64,000 nt of DNA from IMG/VR virus record IMGVR_UViG_3300020548_000009, positions 1 to 64,000 of that record; one strand, written 5' to 3'. The notes beneath the pieces were generated by a model. The model was not told the origin of the DNA and searched no databases. It was given only the letters and a program-made list of their open reading frames with translations. Position numbers and translations under genes: made by a program. Within the stretch, counting starts at the first letter, position 1, and the number at the start of each line of letters is the position of its first letter. Below, piece by piece: positions 12,728 to 19,516 of this stretch. The DNA comes from a virus.

Positions 12728-12780
12728 TGAGGCGGTTGCCTCATTACTTACATTGTATCACGTTGTTGGTTGGTTTGCAA
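12728..12780 (-). promoter_or_regulatory. Promoter inside a coding end, plus leader hairpin
   Basis: TTGCAA, 17-base spacer, TACAAT (12752-12780). It overlaps the last codons and TGA of the gene at 12758-12928. Leader hairpin TGAGG/CCTCA, loop CAACCG, at 12728-12743. Confidence 0.75.
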
Positions 12781-12928
12781 CTTCTGCTTCAAGGTGTAGG
12801 CGAATATCCAGCAGCAGGTCTGTCATCTCCGAGGAGGAGACAAGGTCTCTGCCGGAGATTTCCGACAGAGCCTCATCCACGAGTTTTCTTGCTGCTTCGT
12901 ATTTGTCGCCAGTCATAGGCTCAGACAT
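12758..12928 (-). CDS. 56-residue acidic helical protein
   Basis: ATG 12928-12926, stop TGA 12760-12758; below a typical length cut-off but well placed. The start overlaps the TAA of the upstream gene as TAATG. The product begins MSEPMTGDKYEAARKLVDEA and is helical. It is the third gene of the operon led by the HTH regulator at 13143-13376, so an operon-specific partner or antitoxin-like role is possible but unsupported. Confidence 0.65.
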   Translation of the reverse strand: MSEPMTGDKYEAARKLVDEALSEISGRDLVSSSEMTDLLLDIRLHLEAEVANQPTT

Positions 12929-13146
12929 TAGTGCTTCCCGATGTCTAGAAAACCTGTTTCGTTGCCTTCTGGGTCAGACATTACGAGAGCGTCGGTCCCA
13001 TCAGTGAACTCCAAAATGCATGTTGGTGTTTTTGAATAAAGCCAACCTGTTTCTTTGTTCTCTTCGTCCGTCAGTTCACGAACGTTCTTGATGGTCTTGC
13101 CGACAAGCGACTCAGCGTAATGAGTTTTGTTTATTACTGTGCTCAT
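12928..13146 (-). CDS. 72-residue hypothetical protein in the HTH operon
   Basis: Starts MSTVINKTHYAESLVGKT at 13146, with ATGA overlap to the upstream HTH gene and TAATG overlap to the next gene. Beta-rich C-terminus (CILEFTDGTDALVMSDPEG). No family recognised. Tight coupling to a regulator suggests a related function. Confidence 0.75.
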   Translation of the reverse strand: MSTVINKTHYAESLVGKTIKNVRELTDEENKETGWLYSKTPTCILEFTDGTDALVMSDPEGNETGFLDIGKH

Positions 13147-13376
13147 ACCTTGATGCCTGTCACGAGTTCTTCTGGACGCGTATCAAGCGCGTAGCAGATA
13201 CGGAAAAACGTATCCAGCGACGGAGAGAAGTGTCCATTCTCGATTCTGTTGATGGTCTTGCGGTCAATGCCTGCGCTCTTAGCCAAATCGCCCTGAGAGA
13301 GACCGATGGTCTCGCGCAGGCTCTTTACTCGGCTTGCAACTTCAAGCAGTGCCTTTTTGTTCATTGCGTTGTTCAT
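13143..13376 (-). CDS. XRE-family HTH transcriptional regulator
   Basis: 77 residues from ATG 13376 (MNNAMNKKALLEVASRVKS), with AGAAAGAAAGACAAACA upstream. Residues about 15-70 form a classic five-helix XRE/Cro fold: LRETIGLSQGDLAKSAGID, then KTINRIENGHFSPSLDTFF. Likely a DNA-binding repressor. Its promoter spacer contains a dyad TGACTCGGTCA, a good autoregulatory operator candidate. Heads a three-gene operon with overlapping starts. Confidence 0.9.
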   Translation of the reverse strand: MNNAMNKKALLEVASRVKSLRETIGLSQGDLAKSAGIDRKTINRIENGHFSPSLDTFFRICYALDTRPEELVTGIKV

Positions 13377-13415
13377 TGTTTGTCTTTCTTTCTGTGGGTG
13401 TTGTGCCACACTTAC

Positions 13416-13444
13416 ATTGTACCATGACCGAGTCAGGCTTGCAA
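13416..13444 (-). promoter_or_regulatory. Promoter with dyad operator candidate
   Basis: TTGCAA, 17-base spacer, TACAAT. The spacer holds TGACTCGGTCA. Confidence 0.75.
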
Positions 13445-13511
13445 CCTTCCCGAAAAAATATGTTCGCGGATATTGTTGCCGTCTGACCCGGCCAAGGATT
13501 TTGCCTCTGGC

Positions 13512-13571
13512 CCGGAAATATGGTGTTCCAGAGAAATCGGATTTATTTTCGTAGCGCCGTTCCCTTGGGCT
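13512..13571. repeat. Dispersed intergenic element, copy 6
   Basis: GGAAATATGGTGTTCC, ATCGGATTTATTTT and GCGCCGTTCCCTTGGGC. Confidence 0.8.
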
Positions 13572-13598
13572 GGTTGTACAGCCGCAAGGGACAGGTGC

Positions 13599-13769
13599 CT
13601 AGCCGCGCTTCTTGAGGTAAGCCTCAATAGCGGACTTGATGACTGCGGACTTGCTGACCTTGTCCTCTTTGGAAACGGTCGCGATTTTGCGAGCCATGTC
13701 CTCGGAAAGACGGAAGGCGATAAGTGGGTACTTAGCCTTTGGGGTAGTTGCTGTCTTGGTCTTGCTCAT
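13599..13769 (-). CDS. Ribbon-helix-helix DNA-binding protein
   Basis: 56 residues from ATG 13769 (MSKTKTATTPKAKYPLIAF), with AAGAAGAAAGCA upstream. LIAFRLSEDMARKIATVSK gives the RHH strand and first helix, and VSKSAVIKSAIEAYLKK the second helix. A basic N-terminal tail precedes the fold. RHH proteins act as repressors or as partition proteins that bind repeat arrays. The palindrome array at 13972-14104 lies just upstream of its promoter and is the obvious candidate target. Confidence 0.85.
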   Translation of the reverse strand: MSKTKTATTPKAKYPLIAFRLSEDMARKIATVSKEDKVSKSAVIKSAIEAYLKKRG

Positions 13770-13807
13770 TGCTTTCTTCTTTCTATGTGTGTTGGTATTA
13801 CATCTCA

Positions 13808-13836
13808 ATTATACATTGTGTCTAACGCATCTACAA
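13808..13836 (-). promoter_or_regulatory. Promoter of the RHH gene
   Basis: TTGTAG, 17-base spacer, TATAAT. The spacer has TTAGACA, the inverse of the TGTCTAA motif in other promoters. Confidence 0.75.
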
Positions 13837-13874
13837 CCTCTGTGCGCGAGTTCACTCGCGCTTTGGGGTTAAGT

Positions 13875-13904
13875 GACGGTTATATGACGGTTAAGGGACG
13901 GTTA
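13875..13904. repeat. Three GACGGTTA repeats with 11-bp period
   Basis: GACGGTTA at 13875, 13886 and 13897: helically phased direct repeats, as expected of protein-binding iterons. Confidence 0.7.
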
Positions 13905-13911
13905 GATAGAA

Positions 13912-13964
13912 ATGGTACAGGCTCAAACCCTTACTGGGTAAGGGTTTCCGGGCTTTTGTACCAT
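13912..13964. repeat. Nested palindrome
   Basis: Outer arms ATGGTACA / TGTACCAT (13912-13919, 13957-13964) and inner arms AAACCCTTAC / GTAAGGGTTT (13925-13934, 13938-13947) around TGG. Confidence 0.7.
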
Positions 13965-13971
13965 ATTTGCG

Positions 13972-14104
13972 GGTGACAATCTGTCACCTTGGGGGTGACA
14001 ACCTGTCACCCCGGGGGTGACAACCTGTCACCCCCTAGTGACAATCTGTCACTACTTGTGGCGGCCGTCACATACTACATGTAGTGGGGTGACAACCTGT
14101 CACC
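13972..14104. repeat. Array of GGTGACA-N3-TGTCACC palindromes
   Basis: Perfect 7-bp dyads start at 13972, 13994, 14016, 14037 (AGTGACA/TGTCACT) and 14088, with a degenerate half-site near 14067. The first four are spaced 21-22 bp, about two helical turns. Possible operator array, centromere-like site or origin iterons next to the RHH gene. No array gene lies between 13770 and 14121. Confidence 0.8.
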
Positions 14105-14121
14105 CCCTACATCTAGAGAGG

Positions 14122-14802
14122 CTAGACGCCAAGAAGTTCGGCTACTGCCTCGCTTCTCTTCTCTCTGTAGACATCCGAATACTCGGTTCGCCAGTCGCTC
14201 TGCTGGTCCAAGGCTTCGTCTATGTCATCTTTGTCAAAGAGTTTCGCAAGTTTCTTTGGCATCTGTGGCTCTTCGCCCTCTTCGTATGTCATCTCGCCGT
14301 TACGGAATACGGAACAGCCGACAAAGGCGTCTCCTTCTTCCGTGTAAACAAGTGAGAACACGAGCGTTGGGAACTGCTTGGAAATCTGTCTGATGAGACC
14401 TTCGGCAGGCGACCACGCACTCTCAAAGTATGCGCCGATGTATTTGGCATCATCGTTTACTTTGTCGTTCTTGGTGACAAACGAGGTCCAGTCAAATTGG
14501 CAAGCACCCCACTTGGTTCCCCAATTGGCGTTACACCACGAGTACCAGTCTCTGTGACCGTACTTCTTGATGTTCTCTTGCTGTTTGTCTTCCAGTTGCT
14601 TCTGCTCTTGCTCGTCACTGAACCAGCCAGATGTCGTGTTGGTGAGTTCTTCTGGGCAAGGGAAGAGGTGGTTGAGACCGGTAGTTTCTTTGGTCTCGCC
14701 AGTCTCTTCGTCTTTGTGGGTTGTCTTGGTGGCGTCAACGAGCCTTCGCAGTTCGCTGACCTCACCGTGTACTTCTAATTCGTTATAGCACCAGTTTGGC
14801 AT
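14122..14802 (-). CDS. YubB/Api92 ferredoxin-like fold protein
   Basis: 226 residues starting MPNWCYNELEVHGEVSEL. The opening MPNWCYN, the WYSWCNANWGTKWGA centre, and the FESAWSPAEGLI segment fit the YubB / Api92-like (DUF1281) family from plasmids and phages. Acidic C-terminal tail after residue 180. Cellular role of the family unknown. Confidence 0.8.
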   Translation of the reverse strand: MPNWCYNELEVHGEVSELRRLVDATKTTHKDEETGETKETTGLNHLFPCPEELTNTTSGWFSDEQEQKQLEDKQQENIKKYGHRDWYSWCNANWGTKWGACQFDWTSFVTKNDKVNDDAKYIGAYFESAWSPAEGLIRQISKQFPTLVFSLVYTEEGDAFVGCSVFRNGEMTYEEGEEPQMPKKLAKLFDKDDIDEALDQQSDWRTEYSDVYREKRSEAVAELLGV

Positions 14803-14844
14803 TTCTTATTCCCTTTCATTGAGTTGGTTATTGCTTACACTTAC

Positions 14845-14873
14845 ATTGTAGCACAATAATCAGCCATCTCCAA
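14845..14873 (-). promoter_or_regulatory. Promoter overlapping a coding end
   Basis: TTGGAG, 17-base spacer, TACAAT. The -35 is in the last codons (GEVGDG, stop) of the gene at 14860-15090. Confidence 0.7.
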
Positions 14874-15090
14874 CCTCTCCACGACAGTATTCCCGAGGAG
14901 AAGGCATTTCTTCGACAGTTCCGTTCATTTGTGCGTTTGTATATTGCTCTGAGTAGGCACCGCGGTCTGCGTCGGACATCACATTGTCCCACGCATTCCA
15001 GTCGGCGTCATCCCAGTTTTGTGTCTCGATGCGTACCGGCGGGGCAAGAAACCACGTCCCACTTTCAGCATCACAGTAGACAATGCTCAT
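14860..15090 (-). CDS. 76-residue acidic Trp-rich protein
   Basis: Starts MSIVYCDAESGTWFLAPPV at 15090, with AAAGGAACAAACA upstream and ATGA overlap with the previous gene. Acidic, with ETQNWDDADWNAWDNVM in the centre. Last of a four-gene operon. No family recognised. Confidence 0.75.
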   Translation of the reverse strand: MSIVYCDAESGTWFLAPPVRIETQNWDDADWNAWDNVMSDADRGAYSEQYTNAQMNGTVEEMPSPREYCRGEVGDG

Positions 15091-15179
15091 TGTTTGTTCC
15101 TTTCGTTTATTTTGATGTCAATCGCTATTACTGCCGCCACTAAAGCAAACAACATGGCCACCACGATGATGTCAATCAT
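15087..15179 (-). CDS. 30-residue single-pass membrane peptide
   Basis: ATG 15179-15177, TGA 15089-15087, overlapping both neighbours by four bases (ATGA). The product begins MIDIIVVAMLFALVAAVIAI, one membrane helix followed by a short charged tail. The coupling on both sides makes it very likely to be translated. Possible roles include membrane anchoring or holin-like activity. Confidence 0.7.
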   Translation of the reverse strand: MIDIIVVAMLFALVAAVIAIDIKINERNKQ

Positions 15180-15448
15180 TCGTGACCCCACGATGCTTCG
15201 CCGTGTTTTGTTTTGTTGTAGCACTCAGTGTGGTAGTTGCCGTAGTTGTAGATGTTTCCTTTTACGGACTCAACACGAACTTCGGTGTCTAGGTAAATCT
15301 GTTTTCCACACTCGTCGCACTCAAAGCCTGAGCACTCAGCGCAACCCCAGCCGTCATCGACTGGAATACGGTTCACGAACAGGCCGTTGCCGCTACCAAA
15401 CGCCGTTGAGCGTTGGCAGTAGACACATGGGTCAATAGTCGTTATCAC
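15176..15448 (-). CDS. Zinc-ribbon-like protein
   Basis: 90 residues starting MITTIDPCVYCQRSTAFG. Cys pairs CVYC, CAEC, CDEC plus HTEC give two possible zinc sites. ATGA overlaps join it to both neighbours in the operon 15696-14860. Partner or nucleic-acid binding is plausible. Confidence 0.75.
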   Translation of the reverse strand: MITTIDPCVYCQRSTAFGSGNGLFVNRIPVDDGWGCAECSGFECDECGKQIYLDTEVRVESVKGNIYNYGNYHTECYNKTKHGEASWGHE

Positions 15449-15696
15449 AGCATCCCCAATTCCTTGAGGTCGTTGTTTACTTGCTCTTGAACCCAGACGC
15501 GGTTGGCTTCAGACGCCGCGTAATAGGCGACTGCCTGCTTGGTTTGGGTCTGCTTGAGTTGCTCGCCGTAGCCAGCCTTCTCAAGCAGTCCCCAAACTTC
15601 GTCTAAGCACTCGCCGTCATTCGCCTCGTCTCCGTGGCGCGTAAGGGCTGTGATGATGTCGTTGATAAGGGTTGGGTAATCGGTTGTGTTGGTCAT
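15445..15696 (-). CDS. 83-residue helical protein, leaderless
   Basis: Starts MTNTTDYPTLINDIITALTR at 15696, 6 bases after the -10 TACACT. Predominantly helical. First gene of a four-gene chain whose members overlap as ATGA. No family recognised. Confidence 0.75.
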   Translation of the reverse strand: MTNTTDYPTLINDIITALTRHGDEANDGECLDEVWGLLEKAGYGEQLKQTQTKQAVAYYAASEANRVWVQEQVNNDLKELGML

Positions 15697-15702
15697 ACTT
15701 AG

Positions 15703-15731
15703 AGTGTATCACACCATTTGCCGTTTGACAA
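15703..15731 (-). promoter_or_regulatory. Leaderless promoter
   Basis: TTGTCA, 17-base spacer, TACACT; ATG 6 bases later. Confidence 0.75.
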
Positions 15732-15733
15732 CC

Positions 15734-15922
15734 TTATTCGGCATCAAGTGGCTGAATATTCCACTTGGTACACCAGTGGTCGTAGCAACCATCGCACAGA
15801 TAAGTGTTGTCCTGGTAAATACGCTTAGTGTTGTTCTCGCCGGAGCCAACCGGTGCCAAGTTCCAGTCGTCAATCATGACAACATCGCACTCGGAACAGA
15901 TTCGCTGTTTTGTTTTTGTCAT
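15734..15922 (-). CDS. 62-residue zinc-finger-like protein
   Basis: Start chosen at ATG 15922 (MTKTKQRICSECDVVMIDD), five bases after the stop of the upstream gene. CSEC and CDGCYDHWC give a four-cysteine site. Last gene of the transcript from 16673-16701. Confidence 0.7.
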   Translation of the reverse strand: MTKTKQRICSECDVVMIDDWNLAPVGSGENNTKRIYQDNTYLCDGCYDHWCTKWNIQPLDAE

Positions 15923-15927
15923 CTCAA

Positions 15928-16398
15928 TCACCACGAACTCTGGTAGGTAAACTCCCACTCATCAGGCATCTTGAGGATGTCTGTAAGCATGGAGATACTT
16001 CTCTTTAGTTCCTCAAAGTAATACTCGTCGTAGTCCTGAGAGCCGAAGAAACAGCCAGCAGAAGTTGGCAAGAGTTCATCCGCCTTCTTCGGGTTCTTCT
16101 TGACTTCTTTGCACAAGCCGAGAAGTTCCTGAAGTTTTTCACGGGAGACATAAGTCGTGCGACAGTCGTCCTCTCCGTTTTGGCAGTTTTCTACAAACCA
16201 TTGGTGGATTTGATTTGCCTTACGCCAGTAGCCGACTGAGATTTCCAGATAGGCAGATGGCATAAAGGTATGTTTCATGTAACTGTCAGGAATATTGGCA
16301 AACTCCTTGAGTTCGTCAAACGCCTTCTTGCTTTCTTCACCACGCCAGTTCGCACTTGAGTAGAACTTCTTGGCATTGAGGTACATATCCAGTCCCAT
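15928..16398 (-). CDS. 156-residue phage hypothetical protein (MGLDMYL family)
   Basis: Starts MGLDMYLNAKKFYSSANWRG. The MGLDMYL start, SVGYWRKANQIHQWFV and the TTYVSREKLQELL segment match a widespread uncharacterised phage protein type known to me. Its ATG overlaps the preceding stop by one base (TAATG). Confidence 0.8.
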   Translation of the reverse strand: MGLDMYLNAKKFYSSANWRGEESKKAFDELKEFANIPDSYMKHTFMPSAYLEISVGYWRKANQIHQWFVENCQNGEDDCRTTYVSREKLQELLGLCKEVKKNPKKADELLPTSAGCFFGSQDYDEYYFEELKRSISMLTDILKMPDEWEFTYQSSW

Positions 16399-16640
16399 TA
16401 GAGAACTCCTGCTTCAATCCACTTGGCAAGGTCTGTTGCTGGCATCGGCGTCAGTTTTTCAACTTCGTTGATTTCAACAACATCCCAAGCCTTGTCCCAA
16501 TCAAGAACTTCAACCCAAAGGATTTTGTTTCTGTCAAAGGGCTCGTTGCTGTATTTCTCCATAGCCTCATCCGCATCGTTGGCTTCAACGATGTATTGGA
16601 GGTTTATGTCAATTGACTGCTGAATAATAAATTGTTTCAT
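16398..16640 (-). CDS. 80-residue hypothetical protein
   Basis: Start at ATG 16640 (MKQFIIQQSIDINLQYIVE), with AGAAAGGCAAACACA upstream. A strand-helix-strand pattern with ANDADEAMEKYSNEP suggests a small mixed fold. First gene of a three-gene transcript. Confidence 0.75.
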   Translation of the reverse strand: MKQFIIQQSIDINLQYIVEANDADEAMEKYSNEPFDRNKILWVEVLDWDKAWDVVEINEVEKLTPMPATDLAKWIEAGVL

Positions 16641-16672
16641 TGTGTTTGCCTTTCTATTTGGTTGGTACTTAC

Positions 16673-16701
16673 ATTGTAGCACAATCTAGGTCGTTTTCCA
16701 A
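16673..16701 (-). promoter_or_regulatory. Promoter
   Basis: TTGGAA, 17-base spacer, TACAAT. Confidence 0.75.
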
Positions 16702-16702
16702 C

Positions 16703-16909
16703 CTAGATGTCGTTGCCGTCCTCATCTTGGAAGATGAGTTCGTGGCGGGACGGGGCTGAGCGCATATCTTCGTATGCCAACCTAGCCACCATCTCCATCA
16801 CATCGTCGTCGGATACTTCCAACTCGGGGTCGTTGTTGTTTTCCCGAATTGACTCTTTGACTGACTCCACATCGTAGGTGAAGGTACGGATGACGTTAAT
16901 TGTCTCCAT
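16703..16909 (-). CDS. 68-residue acidic protein
   Basis: Start METINVIRTFTYDVESVKE at ATG 16909, overlapping the upstream stop as TGATG; a GTG three bases earlier is an alternative. Beta start, then acidic helix. No family recognised. Confidence 0.7.
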   Translation of the reverse strand: METINVIRTFTYDVESVKESIRENNNDPELEVSDDDVMEMVARLAYEDMRSAPSRHELIFQDEDGNDI

Positions 16910-17238
16910 CACGCATACTCCTCTTCCTCTTCCTCGCGGCGCGCCTCATCTTCGGCGCACTGAGGAATGAGACTGGTGAAGCCTTCGTTGGGGTCAGCCT
17001 CGTTGGTTTCCACTGCTGAGATGAACTTGAGTGGGCATGAATCTTCGTACCACTTCTCAAGCGTTGCCAGCATTACATCTGGATACGCGGTCTGAGTGTG
17101 TTCGTAGTTTTCTCGGAACCACTGAGCCTGAGTCTCGTCAAGAGCAAGATAAATCTTGTGGCAACCGTCAAACGCGATACATTTCGCGTATTCCAGTTGT
17201 TCCTTGACTTCGTGCCAATAATCTTCCATTACAGCCAT
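16909..17238 (-). CDS. 109-residue hypothetical protein
   Basis: Starts MAVMEDYWHEVKEQLEYAK; the ribosome site is weak. Mixed alpha/beta with two Cys, ending in an acidic EEEEEEYA run that doubles as the purine-rich ribosome site for the next gene. Confidence 0.75.
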   Translation of the reverse strand: MAVMEDYWHEVKEQLEYAKCIAFDGCHKIYLALDETQAQWFRENYEHTQTAYPDVMLATLEKWYEDSCPLKFISAVETNEADPNEGFTSLIPQCAEDEARREEEEEEYA

Positions 17239-17282
17239 TGTGTTTTCTTCTTTCTGTTGAGTTGGTTATTACTTACAATTAC

Positions 17283-17311
17283 AGTATAGGGGTCTGTATC
17301 ACAGTTTGCAA
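17283..17311 (-). promoter_or_regulatory. Promoter
   Basis: TTGCAA, 17-base spacer, TATACT. Confidence 0.8.
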
Positions 17312-17313
17312 CC

Positions 17314-17634
17314 TTATTGGTCAAATATTCCCTCATCGTGCCAACGATAGGACTCGTTTTGCTGAATTACTTCTTCTGAAGGTACGCCAATTATCTGAAG
17401 TGTGTGTTGGTCAATGATACGGAAACACCGTTCACATAGGTAGTGGGTTCCGTCCCACCCTTGCTCGTCGGGCTCGCACCTCGCGCCAATTTCGCTACAA
17501 GGGCTGAATCCGTCAAAGTGTGGCTCGTTCTTACACTTACAAATCCACCAGTCTTCACTGTCTTCAATGATGTAGTCAGGAATACTTTCTGGTGGGGCAA
17601 GGAGCATGTCCGTCCAGTCTGGTTTATTTTCCAT
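17314..17634 (-). CDS. 106-residue Cys-rich protein
   Basis: Start at ATG 17634 (MENKPDWTDMLLAPPESIP), overlapping the upstream gene by 11 bases. Cysteines in WWICKCKNEPHFDGFSPC, GARCEPDEQGWDG and LCERCF could bind two zinc ions. Function unknown. Confidence 0.7.
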   Translation of the reverse strand: MENKPDWTDMLLAPPESIPDYIIEDSEDWWICKCKNEPHFDGFSPCSEIGARCEPDEQGWDGTHYLCERCFRIIDQHTLQIIGVPSEEVIQQNESYRWHDEGIFDQ

Positions 17635-17872
17635 TCTTAGCCGCCCAGTACGCCTGTACCTCGGTTTGTTCATCGTCTGTGCCGTCCGATAGGACAATCT
17701 CAAACTGGTGAAGCCCGTTGATGACGCGGAAGGTCTCGGCGTTCGCCACACTGTCCCAAGTGAGAGCATTACGAAGCGAATTGGTAGTTCCGCCTCGGTC
17801 TCCCAAGAGTTTTGCGCAGAAGCGTCGGTAGCCTTTGTCGTTGGTTTTCTGTAATAGGTATTGTGTTGTCAT
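17624..17872 (-). CDS. 82-residue hypothetical protein, leaderless
   Basis: Start at ATG 17872 (MTTQYLLQKTNDKGYRRFC), 6 bases after TACAAT. Basic N-terminus, beta-like LHQFEIVLSDGTDDEQ C-terminus. No family recognised. Confidence 0.75.
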   Translation of the reverse strand: MTTQYLLQKTNDKGYRRFCAKLLGDRGGTTNSLRNALTWDSVANAETFRVINGLHQFEIVLSDGTDDEQTEVQAYWAAKNGK

Positions 17873-17878
17873 GACTCT

Positions 17879-17907
17879 ATTGTAGCACAAACAATCCGGT
17901 TTCGCAA
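17879..17907 (-). promoter_or_regulatory. Leaderless promoter
   Basis: TTGCGA, 17-base spacer, TACAAT; ATG 6 bases later. Confidence 0.8.
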
Positions 17908-17983
17908 CCTTGTTCACAATTTCACAAATACTTTCAGGTATTTTATTTGAGACACTTTTCAGTTTTTGTCTTATTTGCCCCTA

Positions 17984-18048
17984 GCCAAAAATATGGTGTT
18001 CCATGGAAAATGGTTTTATTTTTAGGGACAGGCCGTTCCCTTGGGCCC
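17984..18048. repeat. Dispersed intergenic element, copy 7
   Basis: AAAAATATGGTGTTCC, AATGGTTTTATTTT and GGCCGTTCCCTTGGGCC, ending at the stop of the gene at 18049. Confidence 0.8.
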
Positions 18049-18285
18049 CTACGGGCGGTCTGCGTCCTTCACCGATGCAAGCACGCCCATGTCGTTGAAT
18101 TTATTCCGAAGTTCTCGGACGGCATCTACCGACATGCAGACGTGCCCGGTGACAGTCCAACCCATGCCGCGCTTTGCTTCATGCAGCATGAGTTCTCCTG
18201 TTTCATCTAACTCGCGAAGAACTGCAATTACTTTCAGTCCCTCACTCCGAGTGTTGACAGCAGCGCTGACAGTGATTGGCTTCAT
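18049..18285 (-). CDS. 78-residue hypothetical protein
   Basis: Start at ATG 18285 (MKPITVSAAVNTRSEGLKV), 10 bases after the upstream stop. An alternating strand/helix pattern with LRELDETGELMLHEAKRG. Last gene of the operon from 20190. No family recognised. Confidence 0.65.
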   Translation of the reverse strand: MKPITVSAAVNTRSEGLKVIAVLRELDETGELMLHEAKRGMGWTVTGHVCMSVDAVRELRNKFNDMGVLASVKDADRP

Positions 18286-18295
18286 GTCCGGCAAT

Positions 18296-18538
18296 CTAGC
18301 CCACCCATCTTCCAAAGACGGTGTAGCCGTCTTCTTCGCGCCGCACAATCCATTCCGTGCCCGGATATCGCTTCTTATACTGCTGGGCTTTTGAGTGACC
18401 CGTGCGTGCGATGTTTCCGGTGCAGTACACCGCCCACGCGCCTGGAGTCTCTTTGAGTTTGTCTACGAACTGCTTCACCTGATACGGGCTGCCGTTGCGC
18501 GGTCCCGGCGGCTGCCGGAACTCCGTTTTCCTTGTCAT
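18296..18538 (-). CDS. 80-residue basic hypothetical protein
   Basis: Start at ATG 18538 (MTRKTEFRQPPGPRNGSPY). Central segment AWAVYCTGNIARTGHSKAQQ and basic YKKRYPG suggest a small nucleic-acid-binding fold, unproven. In the operon 20190-18049. Confidence 0.65.
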   Translation of the reverse strand: MTRKTEFRQPPGPRNGSPYQVKQFVDKLKETPGAWAVYCTGNIARTGHSKAQQYKKRYPGTEWIVRREEDGYTVFGRWVG

Positions 18539-18561
18539 GTTATGTATCTTTCTTTGTTTTA

Positions 18562-19023
18562 TTAAAAGGGAAGTCTGAACCACATGTCCTTGCCGCGCGC
18601 ACAGTCATGCACGCTGCTTAGCCCAATCCGCTTGTACATCGCCCGCGTATTCGCGTTTGAGTCAATGGCGTGGTATTTACCTGTGTCGTTACCAAACTTT
18701 TTAAATACTCGATTGACCATCTGATACTCCTTGATTGCCGGAGCATCTTGTCCATCGATGTCTGTGTCGTTGAAGAGGGCGAGGTCTGGCTGCCATCCGG
18801 TACGGTCATAGATGCGCTTCAACGTGGGAATGGCCCACTTGATGTTGCGTGCCGTAATCAGGATGGTGAACTCCGGTTCAAGGAGTTCTGTCATCCACTT
18901 GCGATAGTCCTCGTGATTGCTCACGAAGTCATCAAAGGCGTGGTTACGCATCTCGCTGAAGTTGGACGACAAAGCCACGTTCAAGTCCATCAGTACGATG
19001 CGCTCGGTTGACTTCTTAGCCAT
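18562..19023 (-). CDS. HAD-like hydrolase, degenerate active site
   Basis: 153 residues from ATG 19023 (MAKKSTERIVLMDLNVALS). The layout fits a small HAD phosphatase: strand RIVLMDLN, ILITARN (motif II Thr), a Lys in PAIKEYQ and HAIDSNANTRAMYKRIG near motif IV. Motif I is normally DxDxT; here it reads DLNVA, so the second Asp is Asn and the Thr is lost. Substrate unknown; activity doubtful. Confidence 0.6.
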   Translation of the reverse strand: MAKKSTERIVLMDLNVALSSNFSEMRNHAFDDFVSNHEDYRKWMTELLEPEFTILITARNIKWAIPTLKRIYDRTGWQPDLALFNDTDIDGQDAPAIKEYQMVNRVFKKFGNDTGKYHAIDSNANTRAMYKRIGLSSVHDCARGKDMWFRLPF

Positions 19024-19516
19024 TCTTCTCTCGTTCTCTATCCGCTTTCGGGTCTCTGACTTCCCACGAACCACGCTGTATTTTGCGGAAGTAAGGGGAT
19101 GTTTTGAGATAGTTTAGAACCGTCGGATAGGAAAATCCCGAAAGGCCGACAATCTCTTCAGTGGTTACTTCCTTGTAAAGATTGTTCTTGCACCACTCTT
19201 CAAGGGCTTTCCACTTGTCTGCGCGTCGCTCCGGCTTCTTTTCCTGAACGGCCTCTTTTAGCCGTTCTTTTCCAAGATATTCCGAAACCAGATACTCAAT
19301 GACTGGTGTGGAGATTGAGTAGTCGCGCATAAAGCGAACCACGTTGCCTGCGGACGGCGTCTGCTGCCAGACCTGCATGACATACAGCCCGCGGATGAGT
19401 TCGCCCATACGGGCCGACTCGTCGCGCGGAACTTTGTATATCGTGCCGTGCTTGGCTGCAGCGTCGCGCCACAGTTCTGCGTTTTTCTTATCAACTATTT
19501 CGTCTGTAATTTTCAC
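19016..19516 (-). CDS. 166-residue protein with C-terminal winged-helix-like domain
   Basis: Starts MKITDEIVDKKNAELWRDAA. Residues 115-160 (TTEEIVGLSGFSYPTVLNYL, then RKIQRGSWEVRD) look like a helix-turn-helix with a wing. N-terminal half is helical. ATGA overlap with the upstream gene and 8-base overlap with the next. A DNA-binding regulator is likely. Confidence 0.65.
   Translation of the reverse strand: MKITDEIVDKKNAELWRDAAAKHGTIYKVPRDESARMGELIRGLYVMQVWQQTPSAGNVVRFMRDYSISTPVIEYLVSEYLGKERLKEAVQEKKPERRADKWKALEEWCKNNLYKEVTTEEIVGLSGFSYPTVLNYLKTSPYFRKIQRGSWEVRDPKADREREKNG

Noticed and set aside
13972-14104. CRISPR array
   Set aside because: The repeats are near-contiguous 17-bp palindromes with only 4-5 bases between them, not repeats with unique 30-base spacers, and there are no cas genes.
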